Source: Galerina marginata
Taxonomy: Eukaryota > Basidiomycota > Agaricomycetes > Agaricales > Galerinaceae
Assembly (NCBI GenBank): GCA_023014335.1
Contig: JAECYW010000002.1
Coordinates: 4,278,001-4,342,000 of the forward strand
DNA length: 64,000 nucleotides
Direction: 5' to 3'
Each line of letters starts with the position of its first letter. Positions within the stretch are counted from its first letter, which is position 1. The notes beneath the pieces were generated by a model that was not told the DNA's origin, ran no database searches, and was given only the letters and a program-made list of their open reading frames with translations. The translations under genes were made by a program, and so were the position numbers. This document shows, piece after piece, positions 22,103 through 32,498 of this stretch.

Positions 22103-23036
22103 CTAACCTAAGGGTGACAGGAGTAGGGTGTGGATCTGAGCGATGTGCTTGACGTCGTTCTTCCCCTTTAAGTTCTGGTTGATGCTCCTCCACCAGATTC
22201 GCCGCAGTCTCGGACAGGTCAGGTACGAAACGAAAATGTCCTTGGGTTCCCAATCTTTGTGTTCAACATCAACTCGGTGATGCTTATCCTTACTGTAACA
22301 AGAACACCTGCTACAGTAACGGTGATTGGAATGTCCAGCGCATTGAGAAAATTGCCGAGCAGCTGGCAGATCATTTACAGCTGCAGCCATTACATGTCAC
22401 GATAAGACCTTCCGGATGCTGGCAGTACGAGAAAAGCGAATACCTCGTTCCTGGGATGCAACAAAACTGTTGACAAGCGGGCGTATGTTGTGTTTGAGCT
22501 CCGTTGCTCGGTTCATTGGGACCAGGAATTGTAGCGATATACATGTTCTCTGATTTGTAATGAATGTCCAAAGGGAGGTTGAGACATGTGATGATACCGC
22601 AAGAGGCGCTGGCACCCCTCATCGCCTGGCCTTTAGCGTTGAAGTTGTCGACTTCGATTGCAAATAAGAGGCAAAATTGACCGAGGGGTCCGTCGACGAA
22701 GGGTCTGTCTCCATCTGGACCTTTGAACGTGTGTACGAATTCACCTTGGAGGACATCAGCAACGGTTGTCGGTGGCGCATCTCCCCGGTTGACGGAGTTC
22801 ATCACATCGTCGCAAGCAGCGTTGACCAGTTCCTCCAAGCTTTCGTGAGCCAATAACGAGCCCACATAGTCTTCCAATTTGGGATAAATAAAGGTCATTA
22901 GCGGCTGGGATCGTCCATCAGGAAGGGTTTCGAGCAGTTTAGTTGTCCAAGTCGTGTCAGTGTCTGGATTGTTGGTGCACTCTTCGGGATAGATTGGCTT
23001 TTGTCGATGGCACAGGTCGTGCGGAATAAGTATCAC
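22103..23036 (-). pseudogene. Tnp2-type (CACTA/En-Spm) transposase relic, N-terminal half
   Basis: Conserved blocks are readable in order: PIYPEECTNNPDTDTTW, a helix with LEELVNAACDDVMNSV, EFVHTFKGPDGDRPFVDGP, GASASCGIITCLNLPLDIHY, SENMYIATIPGPNEPS, then in another frame NDLPAARQFSQCAGHSNHRY with a CSRCSCY zinc-ligand pair and EHKDWEPKDI. These are the hallmarks of the Tnp2 / Transposase_21 family in mushroom genomes. The blocks lie in at least two frames (switch near 22380-22470), and the C-terminal half that should follow, including the catalytic region, is absent. It cannot be active. Confidence 0.8.
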
Positions 23037-23434
23037 CCGAATTCAAGTGATATTTATCAACGAAAAACCTAGATCAGACCGTCTAAGAGGGGAAAAAAAA
23101 TTCAGCAGGCGACAGGGAGCATTGGCGAGTAGGCGTACCTTAACTAGGCGCGAGGGTCTTGAATGAGCGTGAATGGAGACAGAGAAGGCATTTCTTCAGA
23201 CCGACATCAGTTGTTCAGAGCGGAGGGGTTATCTTGACTGTGCAAGAGGGTCACTCAACGAGCTTGGAGGCGGGAAATCCGTTCATCGGACCTGTCCAGA
23301 TGAAGGGTGCTTGGTGGTGGGCCAGAGACGAAGGCGGGTCTGATTAAACTGACGAGTTGTCAGCCGTAAAAGCGGAGCAGCTGCTTAAAGGAGGCGGTGG
23401 AATAATAATAAGTATTTATGCGATATACGGGGGG
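23037..23434. other. spacer between two relics, no gene seen
   Basis: No coding signal or repeat ends could be recognised here. Confidence 0.4.
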
Positions 23435-24700
23435 CGACAAGGACTGCCGAGGGAACAGCTATTGAAGCGGTTGGTGCAGGTTCCTCAGCAGACGGTGCCT
23501 CAGCCTCGTCTTCATATTGGTAGTAGATTTCCTTGACGTTTTCCGAGTGGAAAAGATTGGCGCATGTCATGCTGACCGATCCATGTTGTGACTCGTAATT
23601 GGCCTTCAGAGTGTGAATAGCCATGCCTGTCAGCGTTGGAGAGAGCCTGAGCTCGATGAGGCGTTCGAAGTTGAAGGAAGTGAAGAGGGGATCATGAGTT
23701 TCAATTGAACGAACGGGCGATGCAAACTGGTAAGCGAGAAGTTCAACGAGGATAATGTACGCAAGCTGTTCACGATTCTCCGTGCTTGCCCACTTCTCAT
23801 CTTCCCATTTCCTGAGCACTTGGTCGAGCCTGGGGGATGACGTTTGGTCGTAGATAACCTGTGCGTGTTCGCGGGAGACCTGGAAGTGCTTGGCGATGAG
23901 ATTGGGGATGTATTTGCCGACGAGCATGTCAGGGTTAAGGTGGGTGGCGTTGGTCTTCTTCGATAGGTCTGGAGATATCTTAGGAACAGAATGCCATACC
24001 AAACAGAATTTGGAAACTTACAAGCACGGAATAGAAGGACGCCTGGCCAGAGATAGTGAGAATGGAATGGTACATCAATACCGGGGAGAGGGATGGTCGC
24101 AAAGCCACATTCCAACTTGATATAACCTTCGGTCTTTTGCTATTCCTGGACTTTCTCGAAACAAGACTTCACAACGTCTGAAAGCATTTCTTTGACCTTG
24201 ACCGTGTAGGTTTCAGTCAACTAAGATTTGGTTAGCCCATCTTCTGAATATCAGAACTGTTAAAAGTGACATAGCTTGGCAATGTCAATTTTCTGAAATT
24301 TTGGGTATGTAGTTCAGGACACTTGCCATTGTTTGCGGAGCCAGAAATTCTCCAGCACAAACATATTTCTGACCCTAAAATCAAAAATCTGTTAGTGTGA
24401 ATATCAACATGCAAACAGCACGTCACACATTAATGTTGTAGTTGACAATCAAGGAGGGATCCAGAGATGGTGGCAATGGTATCAACGACCTCACAGAGAG
24501 CGGCATCGCCAAAATTCGGGGAAATACGACTGGGGTTGACAGCACACACATGGCATAGTTAGGCCCTCAGAATCACGTTCAGCGGCGCGCTGCATGGTAT
24601 TAGTAATACCACGATAAAATACGACGTCGACGAGGGCGGAGATATGGAGAACGCCGGCGATCGAAGCAAGGGCCGAATATTCCCCGAGGGGGCGCCTCTC
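23435..24700 (-). pseudogene. fatty acid synthase fragment spanning the beta/alpha junction
   Basis: Reading from 24700 down: LGEYSALASIAGVLHISALV and DVVFYRGI (malonyl/palmitoyl transferase domain of the beta part), EVVDTIATISGSLL, an intact-looking intron (gtgtga...ttttag, 24430-24376), QKYVCAGEFLAPQTMASVLN, then GFATIPLPGIDVPFHSHYLW, LNPDMLVGKYIPNLIAKHF, and without a break ILVELLAYQFASPVRSIETH and NVKEIYYQYEDEAEAP, which is the start of the alpha part. So the source gene was a fused single-chain FAS. The active-site GHS that should precede LGEYSAL is gone, and there are frame changes and an in-frame TAG near 24140. The kept intron shows copying at DNA level. A non-functional relic. Confidence 0.85.
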
Positions 24701-26652
24701 GTCTGTTGATAACGATGACAGAGTCCCAGGGCCCTTCTGAGCCCGATCCACCAGTTGGACCAGATCGGGGCCTCCTCCGGTATCTCTTTCAAGGATGTCA
24801 ACAGAGGCGTAGTCGAATATATATATGGATTTCGAAGAGATACAGAATCCAGCAGATTTGACTCTGCTGAACAAGCGTCGTTCCAACCTCGATGAACAAG
24901 TTATGGTGGAACGATGGCAGCTCTCTGCTGAAGATGTCTAGTATATATATAGATGTTATAGATGGATCGGAGACGAAGTTGATTCGAAACAGGTCGTTGG
25001 ACGGGTGGAAAATCGATGGCGCAGTTAAATCGTCTTTCCATTTCGGTATTTGACTCATGAATTGCAACTTCAGGCAAGGTATATATATAACCCAGCTGGA
25101 ACGAGCGTCAGAGATGGCAGGAAGCAACGGAGCGTTTGATAGTACATACCTTGAGCACTTCTCCAAGGTCTCTTATCTCATTATAAACGAAGTCGTCTAT
25201 CGAGAAATCAACCTAGCACTCTTCAGCGATACGTACACTGAGAACAAGAGATGGAATCTTACGGGTGCCAATTTCATTTCATTAAATTTCCATTTTATTT
25301 TTTAGAGACTGCTTGAGGACAGAGGTTCCTTCAGTTGCCTTGAGCCATTCAGAACGGCGTCCATGCAGGTAGGATGAACCAAATGAAGTAGTCCCGCTAG
25401 AGGAAGCTTTCGAAGCGTCTTGACGATGAATGGCCATCGTTTATCTAATTTTAAAGCGGCTATGAGAACGTAACAAACGATGCCGATACGCAGAAAACAT
25501 ACAATTCAGTGTTTCATTCGAAACTTGGCGCTGATTGTTGAAGACGCTGACGACGGGTTCTCTTGGCCTTCATACCGCCTTGATATTTTGCCACAGTTGT
25601 AGTGATAATAAATGTGTCGGACCAACATTTCAATCACCCTAACCTAATTCATTTACACGGTCGTTCTCACAAAGACTGTGGAAGATTTGATTGCCAGAGG
25701 AGTTATCTTCATTGCCAACTCTGAGTCGATATCTGGGTATAGATGGACATGAATACTACCTTCACAAGAGCAAGCAAAAATTACTGACCAGCACCGGAAG
25801 AAAAGGATGAGGAGAATGAAAGAACCATCGGAAATGAAATCCAAACCCTAGTTCTGAAGTGAGAAATGGTGGTCGACATGAGATGTGAAAAAGGGCCACA
25901 GCCACAAACCAGATAAAGACCCAAATCCTCTGCGACTTCGCCCAAGTAGTAGCCACATGCCCGAGAGAACCTAAACCTAAACCGAGATACATGAGGAGTC
26001 TCTTCAAAATGGAAAAAGTCGGTCGAATCAACTTACCACCTGTTCGAACCGAGTTAGCCCTGCCTCCACGTTTGTTTCAAAGCTGATCCGGTAGCCTTAC
26101 TGGCTGTCCTATATTCGTGCAACTTTAGACCCGCTCTGCTATGCGCAATCATCGCACCCTACAGCTAGGCACAAACTTTGTAACGTCATAGTCATAGTTT
26201 ACGCCATCTTGCGTTCACTCCTCAACAAACGTATAAGAGGTCAGCGAGTTGTGGCGATGGTGTTTGGGTGTGATGGAACATATGGTTCAATACCATATCC
26301 ATGGGTGGTCGCTGTAGCTGTGTTGGTGAGTCAAGCGAAGTCACACAGTTCACATATGCATACCAGAACTCTTTGATATTGGGAAGTGGGAAGATACCGG
26401 TTCATCCTTGATTCTTTAGTTGTTGCCGATCATGTCCGACAGCATCAGTTGTAGGTAAGTAGTTTACAAGTTAGCTATGTTGAAGTAAATACGAATAAAT
26501 ACGAGTCACGCGGCAAGAAAGTGATAAGATAAAGAGATTAGAACTTGCTGACGACCACAAAACAGCTCCTTGTCACACCCTCGGTTGTAGTATCTGTTGT
26601 ATAGCCGAAAGTGAGGCGAAGCTTCGGGTACGTGTCTCAGTGGTCGCGCTTT

Positions 26653-26702
26653 ATTCGGTTGACCGATCAATAAGCTGATTCGGTTGACCGATCAATAAGC
26701 TG
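26653..26702. repeat. perfect 25-bp tandem duplication
   Basis: Units at 26653-26677 and 26678-26702, each containing CGGTTGACCGATCAATAAGC. The unit includes the small palindrome CGGT-TG-ACCG. The related string GAACCGATCAAT recurs in reverse orientation at 27358. Confidence 0.9.
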
Positions 26703-26707
26703 GGTGT

Positions 26708-26737
26708 TTATCTGCCCGGAGCTTGCCGGGCAGATAA
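26708..26737. other. perfect 12-bp stem hairpin
   Basis: TTATCTGCCCGG and CCGGGCAGATAA flank the 6-nt loop AGCTTG. It directly follows the tandem pair. No T-run follows, and in a eukaryote it is not a bacterial-type terminator. Confidence 0.8.
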
Positions 26738-27373
26738 CTTGATGACGGAAATCAAGAAAGCGTTGTCAATTCCGGCCTCAAATATTGACTTAAAATTGTG
26801 AAACTCTGCTATTGGGCAATTAGTACACTATTAAACACTTCTGTCTCTTCAGATTTTCCTAATCGTTGCTGATGGAGCATATCCCACCTCTGCACACTCA
26901 AAAGTTATCTGCCATGGCAGGTAAACTCACGTGACAGTTTTCCCGCGCGTCTGAGACTCTTGCTCCTGCTGGATTGGCTTTTGTGCACTCGATAGCATCT
27001 CAAATAAATTACAGAAATGGCTGAAAAATTTTCCAACGATTCAAAGTAGTAATAAAAACGATCAGGTAAGAAATTGTGGCTTTATATTAGTTATTGAGGT
27101 CAGTATTCGGTAATCCGGACCCAAAAGTCACTCAGAAACGACCTATGTGCGCGCAGAATGCGCGCTCGGCATTTTTTGATGCTTTGTAGTCAGCAGAAGT
27201 GAAGTTTTAGGCTTATTTTAGCTTGGAAAAATCCCACAAAGTAGCAGAGTCATCCGGTGAATTTCCCCCTTTTTCCTCCTTTTCTTAATTCTTTTTCTTA
27301 CTTCTGGCCGTGAAAATACCCAGAGTATTGATTGGAGAACCCTTTATTCCGTTTTCATTGATCGGTTCAATAG

Positions 27374-28772
27374 CAAGAGTGGGAAGTCCGAAAGCAAGGA
27401 GAACTACAGCAAGATTTTGCGAACCGGATCAATGCTGAACGTCAAAAAATGGAGGATTCGTTTGCATCAAAACTATCTGAAGCGGAACGGAGGATCGAGA
27501 AAAGAGCAGGCGAGAGCCAAAGGCGTCTTGAACTCGAGATCAAGGTGAGCTTCGATTCAAACAAACTCCAGCACTTGCTCATTCTCCTTTAAAGGAGCTG
27601 AGAGAGAGGCAAACGACCACAACGACGACTACGCCTTCCCAGGATAACGTCGACGTAGGAAATGAGGCTGATACAGAAGCAGAGGCTCGTAGTCCAGAGA
27701 ATGCTCATGCAAGACGGCCTGCGCAGGCGCCCGTTCTAAGTCTTGTGGTATGTCCAAGCACCACGCTTGATGAAACTATTGCTGGAATATTTGGCAGGAT
27801 TTAATTGAACAAAGCAAGAAGGGCAACAGAAAAAAGCCTACCACGATTACACAATCTGTCTGTTAGCCTTCTTCGCCTTTATAACTGCTGCTAATTTGTA
27901 CTTTTTACGCAGTTTCACAATCGAAGACCCAAAGATCTTGAAATATGCGACGCACTCACCAAAGGACATTTCGCTACGCCTGAGGAGGTCTCTGATTTGG
28001 AAGATGGAAAGATTGACCCTCCCTCACTCGAGCCCTTGAGACCTTACTGGGACGAAGTAGGGGCGTTCTGGAACTCTGAGCTGGCTGATAGTTTTGGGAA
28101 GCACGTTGTGGCAAAGCATGCCTCTTTAGCTGGAAAAGAGGAGGACATTGCCCAACACTTCATGAACCGCATACGGACGCTGAAGAATATCGTCAAAAAA
28201 TCTCTCCCCAAACCGGGCGAAGATGTCGAAACGGCTGGAAAAAGAATCGTTGGGGACTTCCTGGAAACCAAGCACAGGAATCGAATTCGAAGTCGACAGC
28301 GAGAGGTATGTTTAATACTGACGGCCTCACCTCCTTTCCCCGCTGACTATATCCCACGCTCCAGCTTTACCAGAATCGTCTCGACACTTGCAAGGTCGAA
28401 GGGGAGGAGGATCCTGCCTTTGCGCACGCTTACAGTGTGATTTATAAGCTAACATTGGATGGAATGAGCTCAGATGAGACCGATGGGGAGGATTTTGTGG
28501 TTAGAATCAAGGAATGGCGCCCTCCTTCGTTGGTTTCCTTCCTGAAGCATATCGACAGCAGACGTGAGAGGACGAACGCATACGGAAATCAACTGCCTGG
28601 CGGTCGACCTCACCCTCGTATCCGCCGTAGAACTGCACCAAAAAGCGAGGCGAAGGTTCCTATTAATTTGCCCAAGAATCTGTACTACAACGTTTGGAAA
28701 GATGGACTTACCGAGCTGGCCAAAGACGTTTTGAATGAGGCAGACGAAGTTGTTCTTCCGGATATCGAATAG
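27374..28772 (+). CDS. GMSSDES-family protein with coiled coil, copy 3 (most intact)
   Basis: A splice acceptor (tcaatag) at 27373 opens QEWEVRKQGELQQDF, a coiled coil (SEAERRIEKRAGESQRRLEL), intron gtgagc...tttaaag, ELRERQ with a Thr run, intron gtatgt...ggcag, DLIEQSKKGNRKKPTTITQS, intron gtctgt...acgcag, then a long exon (FHNRRPKDLEICDALTKGHF ... YWDEVGAFWNSELADSFGKH), intron gtatgt...ctccag, and the C-terminal exon with LYQNRLDTCK, LTLDGMSSDETDGE, VVRIKEWRPPSLVSFLKHID, NAYGNQLPGG, LPKNLYYNVW and a stop at 28772. All five introns keep the frame. The signature blocks match the two other copies in the window. No enzymatic motif is visible; the function of the family is unknown to me. The 5' exon(s) and ATG are not resolved. 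Confidence 0.66.
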
Positions 28773-29249
28773 ATAGAAACGGCGTCTTAGTACAAAGTAG
28801 CGTGTATAAATTTGTTTTGATGATTGTGACGATCGACAAATAGATTATTTGACCAGCCACGAAACGAGCAAGATGCTTGAAAGAAGATGGGATTTCCAAG
28901 TTAACTGTAGCCTAATGCTATGGAACAAGGGGACACAGTACTGGATCTATTGTATCATCGTCTCTGAATTCAAGACAAGCACAGACCGAGTCAGATGCAC
29001 CAGAAGCGCTGATTTCTTGCCGAAGTGTATACAAACTTTGGCAATAAGCCAAAAGCATTCCACTTCAGGAGCAAGAGAACTTGTGGAGCAAGGAGACAGA
29101 CGTGATAGCTTTGAAAAGTAGTCGAAAACCGAGTACACGTATCAATTTCCTTGGGACGAACCGAACATTTAGGAGCGGCCATGAAGGTGAAATGTTGTCC
29201 TAAGAAAATTTCGTCACATAGACCCAGCATGGCGAATCTGTAAGAAAAA
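28773..29249. other. intergenic, no gene seen
   Basis: Between convergent genes. Contains the 3' end of the GMSSDES gene and short unconvincing frames. Confidence 0.4.
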
Positions 29250-30144
29250 ATGGTCGACAACGCTTTTACACTCGGTGGGTGGCGGCTTACATGGAAACCA
29301 TGACCTGCGCTCGTCTAAGGTCCTTGAATGTCTGCAGACCGATCGTTTTGCTTTCCCCATCGCCCAAGAAAGCTTTGGAAACAAAAAAAATCCGAGTCTA
29401 CTTGTATGGAGAAATCGAGAGCTTTGAGCGAGCAGTTGCGACATGGAGACGGAAAACGACAGTGATAGACCGCGAAGGTATCTTCCAAGTAGGCAACTTT
29501 CCCCATATACACAGGTGCCGAGTCGACAACATCAAGCAGTAGGTGAACGACAGGGACGGCGACTTGTTCCTTTGAAAGCACTTCTGGAACCGTAGTGATA
29601 AATGGCTCTGATGCGTTGAAAGGAAAATGAAGGCCGGTTATCTGGGCAAATACTAATATTCAAAATAAAATAAATAGAAAGATGATTACCTTGACATAAC
29701 GAGGGTTTTGAAGGCGAGGCAAACTAGTAGTGGCTTGAGGAATGAAAGGCGCGTCGCGTAAAATTGTAGATGACCTTCAACGTCACCGTTCACGTGCATT
29801 TTCTCTGACTGTTGTTTCAATTACTTTCTGACCAACAGGGAAGGTGAAAAGAGAGAGGCTTGCAGTGGATTCATGACCTTCGGGCTGATGGCCAACCGAC
29901 GACCCTACGACAGTGAATGATTCGGACTCTTCCCAACCCATTCTTCTTCGCTCAAAGTAGGTCATTGCGTCTTGATCAGCGCCATCACATTTGCTTTGCA
30001 GCCAAATATGCACAAGTGCGATAGCGCAAGGAGCGTGGCCCCGCGACCGGTTACAGTCGCAGAGACCTTGCGAGCTGGGTCGCGACCGTCCCTCTTGGTG
30101 GGCCTATGACAATGGAGTTTGAATGCACCAGCGCGGGCAGTCAT
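29250..30144 (-). pseudogene. gene relic related to 40402-41121
   Basis: From 30144 the frame reads KRDGRDPARKVSATVTGRGA then LLALSHLCIFGCKAN; the locus at 40.9 kb reads KRDSRDPARRVSVAVTDPGA then LLALSHLCIFVCKAD, so the two are paralogous. Then, after a frame change, FTVVGSSVGHQPEGHES and ASLSLFTFPVGQKVIETTV. An exon PFIPQATTSLPRLQNPRYVK, an intron gtaatc...gcccag, and ITGLHFPFNASEPFITTVPE followed by EQVAVPVVHLLLDVVDSAPV follow. I do not recognise the family. Frame changes near 29990 and 29770 suggest a relic. Confidence 0.45.
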
Positions 30145-30151
30145 CGGGCCC

Positions 30152-31797
30152 TGTCCAATATAATATTATATATAAATACTCGGATAAAAAGAACGAAAAA
30201 TTCACAACCCACCTCATTGTCGTGAGCAGCTAAATTTAACAGCCTTCAAGTTCGAAAAGATTTGTGTCGAGTAGATTCTAAAATGTGAGTTGCGAATAAA
30301 ACGCGACTTTCAAGGGCTTCCCGAGAAATGTCTTGTTGAACATCGCCGCTGAACGCTGTGCTTTGAAGGGTGGCCAGAGAAAGTAGACATTCGCATCGAA
30401 GCGAGAACGCAAGATCAGTCTAAGACGATGACGCTGGAAAGAGCGAGGTACGTTATTTGGTTCAACCTCCTCTGCCAAACACGCTGGCTCTTGTTGTCGA
30501 CTCGCACACCAATCACACACCATTGCACCAATATGTACCACACTTCCATCCGACATCGTCTTTGCTGGACCTGCGTCGGGATAGCCCTTTGCAGGTTCTC
30601 TGTATTATTTCTCTATTCTCTACGCTGCCTTCTACACCTGTATAGATCTCTGCTTCCAACTGGGTACATGTTCCCACTGGCAGTCAGCGTGTTGCATGTT
30701 TCTCCGTCGCTGAACGTCGTCTCCAGCTTTTCTTTTTTCTCTCGTTCCTTGTCAGCCATTCCGGCTTCGGTATCACGGCACTTTATTGGCATTGCTGCAC
30801 CGGGATAGCCCTCTGCAGCATTCTGATATCTGCCCACGGCGTCGACTTGGCCTTTCGCTCCTGCGTCGTTCTGCCCTTTTTTCCACCAAGACAGTCCAAA
30901 GCTTTCTGTCCCAGTCTCTCAAATGGATTCAGGAGACTAGCGTCGGTCTTCAATGTGGTATTTGCACCGGGATAACCCTCTGCAATGATCCATCGTCTCT
31001 GCTTCCGCCCTTCGCGTCGATGAAAGTTCAGGCACGCCGAACTCCTTCAAATTTATTCAGAGACGCTGTTAAACTCAGGAACACTGAAGAATAGAAGGAG
31101 TGAGTCGCTGGTTTATAAATTAAGCAACCGAAAGAATCTTATTCGGTCTTGGACCAGTAGATGGCATTTACATATTTTTTCTGTGCGTCGCTGTATACGT
31201 AGGTCGTTACTTTTTCGTACTCACTCTATGCCTAACGTCTTCTTAAATTTGATAGCATCAAAGTCCCGTTTCCAGCTCTCAGAGCACACTCTTCCTTCCT
31301 ATCGTCATGTCTCGGCTTCGCTTTTAATAGCGGCCCACCAAAGTGTTTGCACCGGGACTGCCCCCTGCAACATTTTATTAGCTTTTTGAAGGAGTTCCTA
31401 CAACCACCCCTGGTACCATCGACAACGACGTGCACTTGTCATCGCGCTTCAGATCACGTGACCAGTTTACATTCGCGCAGGCTCGCGAGCTCTTCATGTC
31501 AACCGGCTAACGGCTATGTTCGAATCGCATACACACTTATCATCAAGGGTGTCTGGCCTCCTGCCTACTGTTTGAGTTGCCTTCTTCCCTTTCCTCAACA
31601 CGCTACTCCAGCTTAAAATACATAGCTAAGGTTAGGCCGCTAAGCGAACGAAGCCTACGGTTCGAGTGCCAGAAGAAATCAAGGACTCGGCCATACTTTT
31701 GGAAGGGAGGGAGAAAACATGGTGACATCGATATCGATAGAGCCCATGCTATTTGATAAAGACAAGACTTGACTTGACTCCCTCCAAGCCTCAAATG
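30152..31797 (+). repeat. long hairpin-bearing repeat, copy A
   Basis: Starts TGTCCAATATAATATTATAT with TATATAAATAC just inside, and ends near TTGACTCCCTCCAAGCCT. About 1,160 bp (30152-31315) is nearly identical to copy B (41198-42361), and most of it also to copies C and D on the other strand. No frame in it looks like a conserved protein; the peptide RDSPLQ recurs only because a DNA motif recurs. That motif is an imperfect palindrome at 30573-30594, 30796-30818, 30961-30985 and 31347-31371 (read on the other strand: core GGGCTATCCC with TGCA arms). The TATA-like start suggests a transcribed unit. The class is not recognised. Confidence 0.8.
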
Positions 31798-32498
31798 AAA
31801 GACGGTAGCTCAACCTGGCTATGCGCGATTCTGCGTTGATCGGTGTTCAGTTTCGGTTGAAGATCGACACTTCCTTCTCCTGACTTTTTCAGAGATCATG
31901 AAATAATGATCACCATCCCTCTCAGAATGTACCCGGGAGTGTAAGTCGCTCGGCCACTTGGCTCACGGTTGCTACAGCGCGCAGCTGCAACTGATTGTAT
32001 TTTCCGCACCGTGCAGGCAGATTGCAAGCTTCCTCCTGCCCCTCATAGTCCCTGCCGCTTAAGTGAAATTCTGCATTGACACCTCACCGATAGTGTGCAT
32101 TGATGGCCTATCCGCGGCTATTCCCTGCACAACGGGGTGGGCGATACAAGAAAATTGCAAACTAGACCGTAAGATTTTCGGAGGGCCATGTGTAGACCGC
32201 AAGCTTAATTACGGGCAAGCTTTCGATGGGACGGAAAGGGTGTACAGGTAGATCGTGCAGGTCCTGGTATCCGCTACCCCTCTCGGCTATCAGCGCGTTT
32301 TCTCGTTCAATCCAGAGCGTTCAAGCACGTTAACCGTGTTGAGATTTCCTAATTTTTTTAATGGTCCACTTACAACCAATATGTCTCTTAATGTTTGTGG
32401 CCCTGACATGAATGTCATTGGGCCTGCAACTCTTTTCAACATTATGTGTATTACCCAGGTCGTCATACACTATACTGATTTGCATTTGTGCTATAAAT
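31798..32498. other. no recognisable gene
   Basis: Short frames only. No family similarity or repeat ends seen. Confidence 0.4.

Larger units (their letters stand above)
24701..27373. other. long stretch without a recognisable gene
   Basis: Three TATATATA runs lie near 24819, 24940 and 25080. Open frames at 24798-25166 and 25653-26031 (minus) have no family features; the latter has a hydrophobic stretch (IWVFIWFVAVALFHI) but no partner exon I trust. A tandem repeat plus hairpin at 26653-26737 is listed separately. The 5' exons of the gene starting at 27374 should lie in the last few hundred bases. Confidence 0.4.

Noticed and set aside
24819..25090. Three TATATATA runs as promoters
   Set aside because: Simple AT repeats with no gene start at a suitable distance.
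25653..26031. Minus-strand hydrophobic frames as a transporter fragment
   Set aside because: No conserved motif and no plausible exon partners.
30590..30985. The CCCTCTGCAG strings read as 3' splice sites of a multi-exon gene
   Set aside because: Several copies end TGCAA rather than CAG, no matching donors keep a frame, and the arms co-vary as a palindrome.
30428..31389. Open frames of 60-126 codons repeated in all four long repeats, with recurring RDSPLQ or CTGIALC peptides
   Set aside because: Frames exist on both strands, differ in frame between motif copies, and have Ser/Leu/His-rich chance composition. The shared peptides are translations of the palindrome; conservation is at DNA level.
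30152..31797. LTR of a retrotransposon (starts TG, has a TATA box)
   Set aside because: No second LTR with internal reverse transcriptase is in the window, no clear CA end, and no 4-6 bp target duplication found around the copies. Left open as a possibility only.
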